DNA of 32,058 nucleotides from an uncultured Prolixibacteraceae bacterium (GTDB lineage Bacteria > Bacteroidota > Bacteroidia > Bacteroidales > Prolixibacteraceae): assembly GCA_913063265.1 (NCBI GenBank), contig CAJXZG010000066.1, positions 1 through 32,058 on the forward strand. The letters run 5' to 3'. Within the stretch, counting starts at the first letter, position 1. Every line of letters starts with the position of its first letter. Below are positions 16,050 through 23,223 of the stretch, in pieces. The notes beneath the pieces were generated by a model. It ran no database searches and had not been told where the DNA came from. It saw only the letters and a list, made by a program, of their open reading frames with translations. The translations under genes were made by a program, and so were the position numbers.

Positions 16050-16811
16050 ATGACAATCTATATTTCAGCTTTAATTTTAGGTTTAATGGGTAGTTTCCAT
16101 TGTGCAGGAATGTGTGGCCCTATTGCCATAGCACTTCCTCTACATGGGAATAATGTTCCTCAAAAAATTTTTGGCGGGACCTTATATAATATCGGAAGAA
16201 CAATTACATATGGTATTATGGGAGCCATCTTCGGGTTGCTTGGCCAGGGAATTCAAATGATTGGAATTCAGCAAAAAGTATCCGTAATTATGGGTTCTTT
16301 AATGATAATATCTGTGCTATTCCCAACGCTTTTTAAAAACCAGTACCGGATGGACAAAAGCTGGCTGTCAATAGTTGGTAAATTAAAGAAAAGTATAGGT
16401 CGGCTATTTTCTATTAAATCTTTCTCAAGCCTTTTTTTTATTGGCATGTTGAATGGTTTGCTACCATGCGGATTGGTTTATATGGCTATAGCCGGGGCAA
16501 TTGGCACAGGAGGTGTTGCTGAAGGTTCGGTATACATGATCCTTTTTGGTTTGGGAACAATTCCAATGTTATTGGCCATTTCACTGGCAGGAAATGTGTT
16601 AAGCCTTACCATCCGGAATAAGATAAATAAACTCATTCCTGTTCTGGTGGTTGTAGTCGGAATTCTATTTGTGTTGCGAGGATTAAGTTTGGGAATTCCA
16701 TATCTTAGTCCGCCCAAACAAAAAATTGAACAGAAATTTGAAAAAAGTCTGGAAACCGATACTCATGCTTTGCACAACGAAAGCAAGGGAGATTGTTGCT
16801 CGAAAGATTAA
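16050..16811 (+). CDS. TauE/SafE (DsbD-like) membrane protein of the cbb3 assembly cluster
   Basis: Integral membrane protein of 253 residues with about six helices, in the sulfite exporter TauE/SafE / DsbD_2-type family. It carries the motif G-S-F-H-C-A-G-M-C-G-P near residues 15-25 and a matching G-L-L-P-C-G-L-V-Y near 135-143, as in copper- or thiol-handling members next to ccoI. The C-terminal tail is polar, has two His residues and ends in C-C-S-K-D, so metal binding is possible. Homologues are commonly found in ccoGHIS clusters, and a role in copper supply or export, or in reductant transfer, is inferred. The family name should not be taken as evidence of sulfite transport. Confidence 0.82.
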   Translation: MTIYISALILGLMGSFHCAGMCGPIAIALPLHGNNVPQKIFGGTLYNIGRTITYGIMGAIFGLLGQGIQMIGIQQKVSVIMGSLMIISVLFPTLFKNQYRMDKSWLSIVGKLKKSIGRLFSIKSFSSLFFIGMLNGLLPCGLVYMAIAGAIGTGGVAEGSVYMILFGLGTIPMLLAISLAGNVLSLTIRNKINKLIPVLVVVVGILFVLRGLSLGIPYLSPPKQKIEQKFEKSLETDTHALHNESKGDCCSKD

Positions 16812-16862
16812 TAATGTGTTATGAAGAAAGGATATATTTACATCCTAATGATACAGTAATTA

Positions 16863-16893
16863 GTCATTGCGAGGAGGAAAGACAAAGCAATCT
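16863..16893. repeat. Short REP-like palindromic element before ccoI
   Basis: Seen: GTCATTGCGAGGAGG at 16863-16877 followed by AAAGCAATCTC at 16884-16894, giving inverted arms ATTGC (16866-16870) and GCAAT (16887-16891). The pattern GTCATTGCGAG...AAGCAATCTC is one I recognise from dispersed intergenic repeats in many bacterial genomes. It sits 18 bases before the ccoI ATG inside the 99-base gap after the TauE/SafE-like gene. Only one copy is in this window, so repetition in the genome is assumed. Confidence 0.55.
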
Positions 16894-16910
16894 CATTGAA
16901 AGATAGGTTA

Positions 16911-19304
16911 ATGGCAAAAAAAGACAACAATAAATGTGTACACTGCGGAGCCGATTGCGGGAAAAATCCAGTTTTATGGAACGACCTTAAATTTTGTTGT
17001 AATGGCTGTTTAACCGTTTATCAAATTCTTAACGAAAATAAACTTTACAAATATTACGACCTCGAAGAATCGCCAGGCATTAAAGTAGAAAGCACCACCG
17101 AATTTGGAAATAAATATGCTTTTCTCGATAATAAGGAGGTTAAAGAAAAACTGATTACTTTTTCTGAAAACAACATCTCAAAAGTGCGTTTTTATATCCC
17201 GGTTATTCACTGTGCATCTTGTATCTGGTTGCTCGAAAACCTAAAAACTTTAAACAAAGGAATTAAACATTCATTTGTAAATTTCACAAAAAAAGAGGTT
17301 GATATTACTTTTGACGAGTCTGTAATTTCCCTGCGACAATTGGTGGAGTTACTTTCTTCAATTCATTATATCCCTGATCTTTCTCAAAGTCAAAAAGATA
17401 AAAAAGACGACGACCAATCGTATAAAAAGCTTTTATATAAAATTGGAGTCGCAGGATTTGTGTTCATCAATGTAATGACTTATAGTTTACCGGCCTATTT
17501 TAATGGTGAACCATTAAGCGATAAACTACAGTCGGTTTTTAGTATTTTGAGTTATATCCTTGTAATTCCGGTGGTATTTTATAGTGGCAGCGATTATTAT
17601 ATCTCAGCATTTAAAAATTTTGCGAAAAAGAACATTAGCATCGATTTACCAATTGCCCTGGGAATAATCGTTTTGTTTATTGTAACTACCTATGAGATTT
17701 TTGCCATTGGCGGTTCGGGTTATTGCGATAGCCTTTCGGGTTTAATATTTTTTCTTTTGATCGGGAAATGGTATCAAAGTAAAACTTATGAAGCCCTTTC
17801 ATTCGACAGAAACTACAAATCTTATTTCCCAATCGCAGTGACTAAAATCAACAAACAAATCGAAGAGAGTATTCTTTTGGAAAAGATTGTTGTTGATGAT
17901 GAATTGATTATAAGAAACAAAGAGTTAATTCCTGCCGATTCTGTCTTGACTGAGGGAGAAGGTAGAATTGATTACAGCTTTGTAACAGGTGAATCTAATC
18001 CGGTCGTCAAGAAACCGGGAGAATTTATATATGCAGGAGGAAGACAAACTGGCGGGATTATCAAAATTAAAGTTCAAAAGGAGGTGAATCAAAGCCACCT
18101 TACCAAATTATGGAACCAGGATAGAACCTACGAAAAACCCTCGGATTCTTTAAAATCATTGTCGGATAAAATCAGCAAATATTTTACACTGATAATAATT
18201 GCTATTGCAATATCCGGTTTTATTTTTTGGATTTGGAGAGGCGATTTGCATACTGCCATTTTTGTTTTTACCGCGGTATTAATTGTGGCTTGCCCATGTG
18301 CACTTGCACTTTCAATTCCTTTTACCTTTGGCAATACAATGCGAATATTTGGAAAAGCCGGTCTATACATTAAAAACACCGATGTAATTGAAAAACTTTC
18401 ACACATTTCTTCTATTGTTTTCGATAAAACAGGAACACTTACCAAACCCAATGAAAATCAGATTGAATATTCAGGTGAAGGATTATCACAGAATGAAATT
18501 AAGGCAGTTTACTCTTTGGCAAAACAATCAACCCACCCTTTGAGCACTTCCATTTCTCAATATTTTAATTCAGCCGGTTATATTAATCCTGAACATTTTG
18601 TTGAAGTTTCGGGGCGTGGGATTTTTGGAAAAGTAAATGGCTTTGAAATAAAATTCGGTTCTGAAGAGTTTGTTACTGGCAGTAAAAATCTATCTCAACA
18701 CCTGTCATCCGTAGTTTTCTTAATGATTAATAACAAAACCAAAGGCTATTTTACCATTAGCAACAAGTACCGTGAAGGTTTTGAAGCGGTTATCAAATCT
18801 TTACAAAATGAATTTCAGCTTTATCTGCTCTCGGGAGATAATAATTCCGAAGCTGAAAATTTGACTCGATATTTTGGTAGAGAAAGATTGTTATTTAACC
18901 AAAAACCAGGTGATAAAGCGGATTTTATTAAAAATCTACAAAACAAAAAAGAAACGATTTTAATGACCGGTGATGGATTAAACGATGCCGGAGCTTTAAT
19001 GCAAAGCGATGTAGCATTAACGATAGCAAATAAAGTATATCATTTTTCTCCTGCCAGTGATGCCGTATTGGAATCGGATAAATTTGATAGACTGGCACGA
19101 TTTATTCACTTTACAAAAACCTCCCTGAACATAGTAAAACTCAGTTTTACTATTTCATTTTTGTACAATATCATTGGTATTTCTTTTGCGCTTTCCGGTA
19201 ATCTTTCACCAATTGTTGCAGCCATTTTAATGCCAATCAGTTCGGTTTCTGTTGTGGCTTTTGCAACATTTGCAACCAGATTTACCGGAAAACTTAAACT
19301 ATAA
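16911..19304 (+). CDS. ccoI: Copper-translocating P1B-type ATPase CcoI (FixI)
   Basis: Heavy-metal ATPase of 797 residues that supplies copper to the CuB site of cbb3 oxidase. The N-terminal Cys-rich segment (C9, C12, C16, C29, C30, C33) is the FixI-type ATPase extension, followed by an HMA domain with C101-A-S-C104. Core motifs are T359-G-E-S, membrane C461-P-C463, phosphorylation site D505-K-T-G-T, the S-T-H-P motif near 540-543, and the T-G-D-G-L-N-D hinge motif. The ATG at 16911 was chosen; a TTG at 16896 would start inside the palindromic repeat. It is the last gene of the plus-strand respiratory cluster, 99 bases after its neighbour. Confidence 0.95.
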   Translation: MAKKDNNKCVHCGADCGKNPVLWNDLKFCCNGCLTVYQILNENKLYKYYDLEESPGIKVESTTEFGNKYAFLDNKEVKEKLITFSENNISKVRFYIPVIHCASCIWLLENLKTLNKGIKHSFVNFTKKEVDITFDESVISLRQLVELLSSIHYIPDLSQSQKDKKDDDQSYKKLLYKIGVAGFVFINVMTYSLPAYFNGEPLSDKLQSVFSILSYILVIPVVFYSGSDYYISAFKNFAKKNISIDLPIALGIIVLFIVTTYEIFAIGGSGYCDSLSGLIFFLLIGKWYQSKTYEALSFDRNYKSYFPIAVTKINKQIEESILLEKIVVDDELIIRNKELIPADSVLTEGEGRIDYSFVTGESNPVVKKPGEFIYAGGRQTGGIIKIKVQKEVNQSHLTKLWNQDRTYEKPSDSLKSLSDKISKYFTLIIIAIAISGFIFWIWRGDLHTAIFVFTAVLIVACPCALALSIPFTFGNTMRIFGKAGLYIKNTDVIEKLSHISSIVFDKTGTLTKPNENQIEYSGEGLSQNEIKAVYSLAKQSTHPLSTSISQYFNSAGYINPEHFVEVSGRGIFGKVNGFEIKFGSEEFVTGSKNLSQHLSSVVFLMINNKTKGYFTISNKYREGFEAVIKSLQNEFQLYLLSGDNNSEAENLTRYFGRERLLFNQKPGDKADFIKNLQNKKETILMTGDGLNDAGALMQSDVALTIANKVYHFSPASDAVLESDKFDRLARFIHFTKTSLNIVKLSFTISFLYNIIGISFALSGNLSPIVAAILMPISSVSVVAFATFATRFTGKLKL

Positions 19305-19362
19305 TGTGCTTACGGTAAAATATTAGGAATTAAAATTTTAACAGATTTCCTTTTAAGGATCT

Positions 19363-19827
19363 TTACTCCGGGATATAAGAACTCACTAAAAGTCTGCAAC
19401 CTGAAACTTCTCTTTGGCCTTGTTGTTCACCGACCTCTTTCATTGTAACTCTGCCATTTCCAACTCCTAATCTGGCATCCTGTCTGATGTAATAAACTTC
19501 TCCGGCTTTTACGTCAAGCTGAACTACAGCTGAAGCTTCTGCTGTTGATGAAAAGAATGTATAGTTCCCCGGAGTTAAATCCCATTTAAAAAACGTACCA
19601 GGCCCGGTTCCTCCGGCATCTATGCCATTGACTTTAACAGCCAACTGACCCGCTGCTCCAACGGCTCTTCCTGTGCGATACAAATAAACAGAACCTTTTT
19701 CTTCAGGTGCTGTAAATGATTTTGCTTCTGCACTTTTATCACTCGGTGCTTTTGAAGTGGAAGCGCAACTATAAACAATAAAAGAAGCAGAAATAATAAA
19801 GAAATAGATAATGAATTTTGTTTTCAT
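19363..19827 (-). CDS. DUF2846-like lipoprotein
   Basis: Putative lipoprotein of 154 residues. A hydrophobic leader ends in the lipobox I-V-Y-S-C21, and a Ser/Ala/Lys/Glu linker follows. The folded part (about 44-150) is beta-rich with V-Y-L-Y-R-T-G-R, a V-K-V-N-G segment, L-T-P-G-N-Y-T-F and a G-E-V-Y-Y-I-R segment, matching the general look of the DUF2846 family. No catalytic motif is visible and the function is unknown. It stands alone, convergent with ccoI and divergent from the glycosyltransferase gene. Confidence 0.8.
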   Translation of the reverse strand: MKTKFIIYFFIISASFIVYSCASTSKAPSDKSAEAKSFTAPEEKGSVYLYRTGRAVGAAGQLAVKVNGIDAGGTGPGTFFKWDLTPGNYTFFSSTAEASAVVQLDVKAGEVYYIRQDARLGVGNGRVTMKEVGEQQGQREVSGCRLLVSSYIPE

Positions 19828-19856
19828 AAAACTTAAATTTTCAGTTTTTCACTTCT

Positions 19857-19864
19857 CAAACATA
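19857..19864 (-). promoter_or_regulatory. Bacteroidota -7 box upstream of the lipoprotein gene
   Basis: Seen on the minus strand: TATGTTTG, a perfect match to TAnnTTTG, 30 bases before the ATG. No clear TTG -33 element lies at the expected distance, so the call rests on the -7 box alone. Confidence 0.42.
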
Positions 19865-19950
19865 AAATTAGAATGAAAGTTCATTTTCCATAGGCAGAAT
19901 ACAATTTTAACTTTGTGCCTTTTAATTTGAGAATCAATAATCGTTTCACT

Positions 19951-19979
19951 TTGTAGCTTGTATTTTCTTACTATTTTTA
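19951..19979 (+). promoter_or_regulatory. Candidate promoter of the first GT2 gene
   Basis: Seen: TTG at 19951-19953 and TATTTTTA at 19972-19979, separated by 18 bases, compared with the Bacteroidota TTG / TAnnTTTG pattern (one mismatch in the -7 box). The box ends 21 bases before the ATG at 20001. Confidence 0.35.
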
Positions 19980-20000
19980 CGCGGTCAAAAAAAACTAAGC

Positions 20001-20750
20001 ATGATCAAAGATAAAAAAGTAGTTGTTGTGCTGCCGGCATACAATGCTGCCAAAACACTTGAAATTACTTACAATGAAATAGATTTTAATATTGTTGACG
20101 ATGTAATTCTTGTTGATGATTTAAGCAAAGACGATACTGTAGAAGTTGGGAAAAAACTGGGGATAAAACATATCGTGGTTCACGAGGTAAACAAAGGATA
20201 TGGAGGCAACCAAAAATCATGTTATAACAAAGCCCTTGAAATTGGGGCGGATATCGTAATCATGCTTCACCCCGATTATCAATATACACCAATGCTAATA
20301 CCGGCAATGGCTAATTTACTGGCCAGCGATTTATATCATGTAGTTCTGGGTTCGCGTATTTTAGGAAAAGGAGCTCTAAAAGGTGGAATGCCGATGATAA
20401 AATACATCGCCAACCGCGGATTAACTTTTATTCAAAACATTCTGATGAATGCCAAACTTTCGGAATACCATACCGGGTACAGGGCTTTTACACGCGAAGT
20501 TTTGGAAAATGTAAACTATAATGTTAATTCCGACAACTTTGTTTTTGATAATCAAATGCTGGCTCAAATCTGGTACGCCGGTTACGAAATTGCAGAAATT
20601 ACATGTCCTACTAAATATTTTGATGATGCTTCAAGTATTAGTTTAAAAAGCAGCAGTATTTACGGAATTGGGGTATTGAAGACATCCCTGCAATTTCGAC
20701 TTCAAAAATGGGGATTAGCGAAAAATAAAATATATGAACCGGTTCGTTGA
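20001..20750 (+). CDS. GT2-family glycosyltransferase, polyprenyl-phosphate sugar synthase-like
   Basis: Cytoplasmic GT-A fold glycosyltransferase of 249 residues. The nucleotide-sugar half starts with V-V-V-V-L-P-A-Y-N (7-15), then V-D-D-L-S (38-42) and N-K-G-Y-G-G-N (64-70). The metal site is H90-P-D-Y-Q-Y in place of a plain DxD, a form seen in dolichyl-phosphate-mannose-synthase-like enzymes. An E-Y-H-T-G-Y-R-A-F segment marks the acceptor half. No membrane helix follows. It overlaps the next gene, a GT-C membrane protein, by 17 bases, which suggests that it makes the lipid-linked sugar donor for that enzyme. The sugar is unknown. Confidence 0.87.
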   Translation: MIKDKKVVVVLPAYNAAKTLEITYNEIDFNIVDDVILVDDLSKDDTVEVGKKLGIKHIVVHEVNKGYGGNQKSCYNKALEIGADIVIMLHPDYQYTPMLIPAMANLLASDLYHVVLGSRILGKGALKGGMPMIKYIANRGLTFIQNILMNAKLSEYHTGYRAFTREVLENVNYNVNSDNFVFDNQMLAQIWYAGYEIAEITCPTKYFDDASSISLKSSSIYGIGVLKTSLQFRLQKWGLAKNKIYEPVR

Positions 20751-22416
20751 CAGGAATCTTCAATATCAAAAAGCACTTCTATTAATTCTTCCACTGCTTT
20801 ATTTTATTGCCGGAAGTTATTTCAGAAATCTTCTGGGTAATCTTTCATTACGTTCCTGTGATCCCGAGTACATTTATTTTATGAGTGGACTAACACTTTC
20901 TGACGGAGCTATTAAACTTGGACATTTTGATAATCCCGGCACACCGCTACAAATTCTGGTTGCGCTGGTTTTTAAACTCACTTATTTTTTTAGAAATCCG
21001 GCAATTCCATATCTCGAAGATGTTTTTTTACATCCCGACATGTATCTTTCTGTAGTAAGTTTGTTTTTAGCTGCTATTACGGGAGGGCTCATTTTTTATG
21101 CCGGACATAAAGTTTTTCAATCTACCAAATCAATCTTTTACGCTGTTTTGGTTCAAACTGCACCTTTTCTACCGATTATCTGGTACGATTTAATCGGACG
21201 TGTGGCGCCCGAACTGGTAATGCCTTTCCCGGTAATCTTACTCACCGTTTTACTCATTCAGATATATTTCAGAAAAGAGGAGTTTACCTGGAAATCTGTT
21301 TTACTTTTGGCATTTTTCTCGGCCTTTGGTTTATCGATTAAACTAACATTTTTGCCACTCTGGTTTTTACCGTTTATTGTTATCGAAGGCTGGAAAAAGA
21401 AACTGGGTTTTGTGGTTTCTGCTTTCCTGATGTTTTTTATCATTGCTTTCCCAATGACCCTGCAATTTGGTTATTTCTGGGGATGGGTGAAAAATCTTTT
21501 TATGCACAGTGGTCAGTATGGTGCCGGAGATACAAACGTTATTGACTTCGCATCATTAAAAACCAATCTAAAGGAATTATATGGCTATGAAAAAAGATAT
21601 TTTTATGTCTTCTTTAGTTTGATTGGCGTTTTAATTGTTTATCTGGGCTGGTTCAGGAAAAAAGCCGAAAAACGGATTGTTTTATTTTCGCTTGCTTTAA
21701 TCATTAGCATTTCCTTGCAAATTGCCATGGTAGGAAAACATTATGCACACCGTTATTTTATACCGGTTTTAATGCTTTCTCCGCTTTTGGTTTTTACCAT
21801 TGCTGAAATGATTAAAAAATTCTACTCAAAAAGAATTACCCGGTATTTAATCAATATCGGAATTGTACTTTTGCTGATTGGAAATGTGCAATTTCACAAA
21901 CAGTGGCTACCCATAAAAACCAATGCTTTGGAAACTGAGATGGAAAGCCGGAGGGCAACCTGGCATGCGGCACAAGCCCTGGATAAAGACTGCTACAAAA
22001 TTATTGCTTCACAAAATTATGGAGCTCCATTCATCGAATACACCCTTTTTTACAGTATGGTGTGGGGAAACCACAAAAAACAGGAAGAATATAAACCCAT
22101 TTTAGACCAACTTTACCCCAATGCTTACAGTCATTTTACCTGGGACAACTCAATGAAATACTGGGGTGAAAAATTTAATGTGCAAAGGATTATTGATTCA
22201 GGAAAGAAAACTTATCTCTACCTGGAAAGAAACGAGGAAGAGTTATACAACAAAACCTTAACAAAATTGAAAGAAGAAGATGGTTCAACTTTTGAAACAA
22301 ACAGAGAATTGGTTTACCAGAATCCAAAAACTTCTGAGATAATTTATCAATTGAATTTTTCGAGGTTTGAAAATAACACGGACAGCTTAGAACTAAACGT
22401 GTCAGTTGGATATTGA
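20734..22416 (+). CDS. GT-C-like multi-pass membrane glycosyltransferase candidate
   Basis: Membrane protein of 560 residues with roughly ten to twelve helices up to about residue 395, then a soluble domain. An acidic first-loop site follows helix one: D43-P-E-Y-I-Y-F, and then G-H-F-D66-N-P-G-T-P. This is the arrangement of GT39/PMT-like (GT-C fold) enzymes that use polyprenyl-phosphate sugars. It overlaps the preceding GT2 gene by 17 bases, implying translational coupling and a donor-acceptor pair. The assignment to the fold is from topology and these loop residues; the acceptor (glycan, lipid or protein) cannot be told. Confidence 0.72.
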   Translation: MNRFVDRNLQYQKALLLILPLLYFIAGSYFRNLLGNLSLRSCDPEYIYFMSGLTLSDGAIKLGHFDNPGTPLQILVALVFKLTYFFRNPAIPYLEDVFLHPDMYLSVVSLFLAAITGGLIFYAGHKVFQSTKSIFYAVLVQTAPFLPIIWYDLIGRVAPELVMPFPVILLTVLLIQIYFRKEEFTWKSVLLLAFFSAFGLSIKLTFLPLWFLPFIVIEGWKKKLGFVVSAFLMFFIIAFPMTLQFGYFWGWVKNLFMHSGQYGAGDTNVIDFASLKTNLKELYGYEKRYFYVFFSLIGVLIVYLGWFRKKAEKRIVLFSLALIISISLQIAMVGKHYAHRYFIPVLMLSPLLVFTIAEMIKKFYSKRITRYLINIGIVLLLIGNVQFHKQWLPIKTNALETEMESRRATWHAAQALDKDCYKIIASQNYGAPFIEYTLFYSMVWGNHKKQEEYKPILDQLYPNAYSHFTWDNSMKYWGEKFNVQRIIDSGKKTYLYLERNEEELYNKTLTKLKEEDGSTFETNRELVYQNPKTSEIIYQLNFSRFENNTDSLELNVSVGY

Positions 22417-22447
22417 TATGATTGAAAAGAAAGTTTTTAAAAATGAT

Positions 22448-22455
22448 TACTTTTG
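22448..22455 (+). promoter_or_regulatory. Bacteroidota -7 box before the MNT-HEPN pair
   Basis: Seen: TACTTTTG, a perfect TAnnTTTG match, ending 9 bases before the ATG of the nucleotidyltransferase gene. No TTG lies at the usual distance (the nearest is 23 bases upstream). If used, the transcript would be almost leaderless. Confidence 0.35.
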
Positions 22456-22464
22456 AAATAAAAA

Positions 22465-22785
22465 ATGGTAAACAACAGCAAAGAAGCGATATCAATTATT
22501 AAAAATGCTGCAACACAATTAATTCCAGGATGTAGGGTGCTTCTTTTTGGTTCACGTGCCCGAAATGAAAATGCTGTTGACAGTGATTACGATTTTCTTG
22601 TAGTAACAAAAGTTACCATTGATTTGCATAAAAAAAGACAAATTAAAGCTCAGTTAAGAAAGGAGTTGGCAAAATTTAAAATCCCAAGCGATATTTTAAT
22701 TCAAAGCGAAAGCGAAATTCAATCGAAAAAAAACATCACCGGACACATTATCAAACAAGTGATTAAAGAAGGCATTGCATTATGA
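22465..22785 (+). CDS. Minimal nucleotidyltransferase (MNT) domain protein
   Basis: Small nucleotidyltransferase of the DNA polymerase beta superfamily, 106 residues. The core motif is G29-S30-R31-A32 followed by S40-D41-Y42-D43, with a third acidic residue D76 in P-S-D-I-L-I. All three metal ligands look intact, so the protein should be catalytically competent. Its stop overlaps the start of the HEPN gene (ATGA). Such MNT-HEPN pairs are known as toxin-antitoxin modules in which the MNT protein modifies and silences the HEPN protein. Whether this pair works that way is not shown. Confidence 0.88.
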   Translation: MVNNSKEAISIIKNAATQLIPGCRVLLFGSRARNENAVDSDYDFLVVTKVTIDLHKKRQIKAQLRKELAKFKIPSDILIQSESEIQSKKNITGHIIKQVIKEGIAL

Positions 22786-23183
22786 ATAATGAAACTGTTC
22801 ATTTTATAAAACAATGGCTTGCAAAAGCAAATGAAGATTTACTTGTCGTTGAAAAACTGACGGAAAAAGATATTATTGCAACTGCATCAATATGTTTTCA
22901 TTGCCAGCAGGCCGTTGAAAAATTTTTAAAGGCCTTTTTGATAAGCAACGATATCGATATAAAAAAGACTCATAATATTGAATATCTTTTATCTGAATGC
23001 AGTGATTTAGATACGGAATTCTCCACAGTTGACCCAAAAGAATTAAGTGAATTTGGTGTAGATGCCAGATATCCGGGAGATATGTATATTCCTTCGGAAG
23101 AAGAAACATTGGAGTACAAAAATATTGCATTGAATATAAAAGACTTGGTGGAAGAAAAAATCAGAAATATTCTAGAAAAATAA
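22782..23183 (+). CDS. HEPN-domain protein paired with MNT
   Basis: All-alpha protein of 133 residues in the HEPN (PF05168-like) family. Recognisable parts are A-S-I-C-F-H-C-Q-Q-A-V-E-K-F (35-48), K-T-H-N (62-65) and D-A-R-Y-P-G (94-99). The R-x4-6-H motif of RNase-active HEPN toxins is not evident after R96, so a nuclease role is doubtful or needs a different motif. It overlaps the MNT gene by four bases. The pair sits between two GT-C-like membrane protein genes, apparently as a separate small cassette. Confidence 0.86.
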   Translation: MNNETVHFIKQWLAKANEDLLVVEKLTEKDIIATASICFHCQQAVEKFLKAFLISNDIDIKKTHNIEYLLSECSDLDTEFSTVDPKELSEFGVDARYPGDMYIPSEEETLEYKNIALNIKDLVEEKIRNILEK

Positions 23184-23223
23184 AGGCTACATCTGGAAAT
23201 AGAAAAGTATTCCTTTAAAACAA

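Noticed and set aside
16050..16811. Sulfite exporter linked functionally to the nearby sulfatase
   Set aside because: A sulfatase releases sulfate, not sulfite, and this type of TauE/SafE-like protein is a regular member of ccoGHIS clusters; copper handling fits better.
18128..18451. 107-residue minus-strand frame inside ccoI
   Set aside because: Overlaps the membrane CPC and DKTGT region of a clear ATPase; antisense shadow.
19325..19358. Possible bidirectional terminator between ccoI and the lipoprotein gene
   Set aside because: Short palindromes (TAAAATTTTA, CCTTTTAAGG) and a weak AGGAA/TTCCT pairing exist, but no strong GC stem followed by a T-run.
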